A stretch of 64,000 nucleotides of DNA from positions 39,596 to 103,595 of the IMG/VR virus record IMGVR_UViG_3300017971_000013; one strand, 5' to 3'. Numbering within the stretch: position 1 is the stretch's first letter; every line of letters begins with the position of its first letter. Made by a program: the position numbers and the translations under genes. This document shows positions 63,779 to 64,000 of the stretch, piece after piece. Source of the stretch: a virus. The notes under the pieces are model-generated. The model saw nothing but the letters and a program-made list of their open reading frames with translations. It was not told the origin of the DNA and did not search any database.

Positions 63779-64000
63779 TGGACTCTAATTTTCCGGGTAT
63801 TTACAAAGGTTTTGTTGTAGATAATCAAGATCCTCAAAAACGCGGCCGCTTGCGTTTTATTATTCCTCAGGTGTTTGGAGAAGGGGAGAATGATGCCCAA
63901 TGGTCGAATTGGGCCGAGCCTTGTTTTGGCACCTACGTCGATTTCAAAATACCAACTATCGGCGCGATGGTCTGGGTTATGTTTGAAATGGGTAACCCCC
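63778..64000 (+). CDS. Baseplate spike protein gpV/gp5-like, 5' part
   Basis: Starts at a TAATG overlap and continues past the window end; 74 codons visible. The OB-fold start (GIYKGFVVDNQDPQKRGRLR, then FIIPQVFG and IPTIGAMVWVMFEMGNP) matches gpV/gp5/VgrG-type spike proteins. The remaining domains lie outside the window. Confidence 0.88.
   Translation, partial: MDSNFPGIYKGFVVDNQDPQKRGRLRFIIPQVFGEGENDAQWSNWAEPCFGTYVDFKIPTIGAMVWVMFEMGNP

Noticed and set aside
1-64000. Integrase, transposase or insertion sequences indicating a prophage
   Set aside because: No recombinase or transposase motif was seen in any credible gene, and no terminal repeats flank a module.

Overview
The window is a stretch of a large tailed-phage genome. 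It holds a complete contractile-tail (myovirus) morphogenesis module: large terminase, portal, scaffold-like protein, N4-gp56-type major capsid protein, sheath, tube, tail assembly chaperones, tape measure and baseplate hub and spike. All credible genes are on the + strand, tightly packed, and often overlap at ATGA or TAATG. DNA polymerase, helicase and primase genes are absent, so the genome extends well beyond this window. Two peptidoglycan hydrolases, a patatin-like lipase and a secreted Cys-rich lipoprotein suggest a Gram-negative host. The lipoprotein resembles the cysteine-patterned lipoproteins common in Myxococcota-type bacteria, but host assignment is inference.

Layout. 1-2434: small hypothetical genes. 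2435-2727: structured non-coding stretch with a terminator. 2728-4830: a TGT-like DpdA transglycosylase with a long C-terminal extension. 5065-5481: two small Cys-rich genes, the second frame-disrupted. 5482-6998: about 1.5 kb without credible genes, full of direct repeats and palindromes, including a 22-bp-spaced ATAAAGTG array that looks like an origin or control region. 6999-7970: three small genes separated by strong RNA hairpins and a tRNA-like minihelix. 8018-8412: second non-coding region ending in a near-consensus sigma70 promoter. 8413-15387: AT-rich run of small proteins, many with zinc ribbons. 15390-20201: endolysin, ThyX, DUF3310 protein, lipoprotein, HExxH protein, dUTPase. 20270-21654: QueD and small genes. 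21667-39499: tail fibre and receptor-binding genes with clear internal duplications. 39496-43997: patatin-like lipase, candidate holin, SleB-like hydrolase, HExxH protein, QueC. 44064-64000: packaging, head and tail genes, ending inside a gpV/gp5-like spike gene.

How the genes work together. DpdA, QueD and QueC form part of a 7-deazaguanine DNA modification pathway: QueD and QueC belong to preQ0 synthesis, and DpdA would exchange the base into DNA. FolE and QueE are not in the window. ThyX, dUTPase and the DUF3310 protein adjust nucleotide pools. The tail chaperone gene carries a T TTT TTT slippery site and a -1 frame extension, as in other long-tailed phages.

The most unusual content is non-coding. 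A 14-bp palindrome family (TTGCCANNTGGCAA) recurs in leaders across the window. Two sets of three hairpins at exact 30-nt period have conserved loops and compensatory stem changes. Two acceptor-plus-T-arm tRNA-like elements lack anticodon arms. The ATAAAGTG, AGTGAGT and CCATATATGG arrays lie in the non-coding region.
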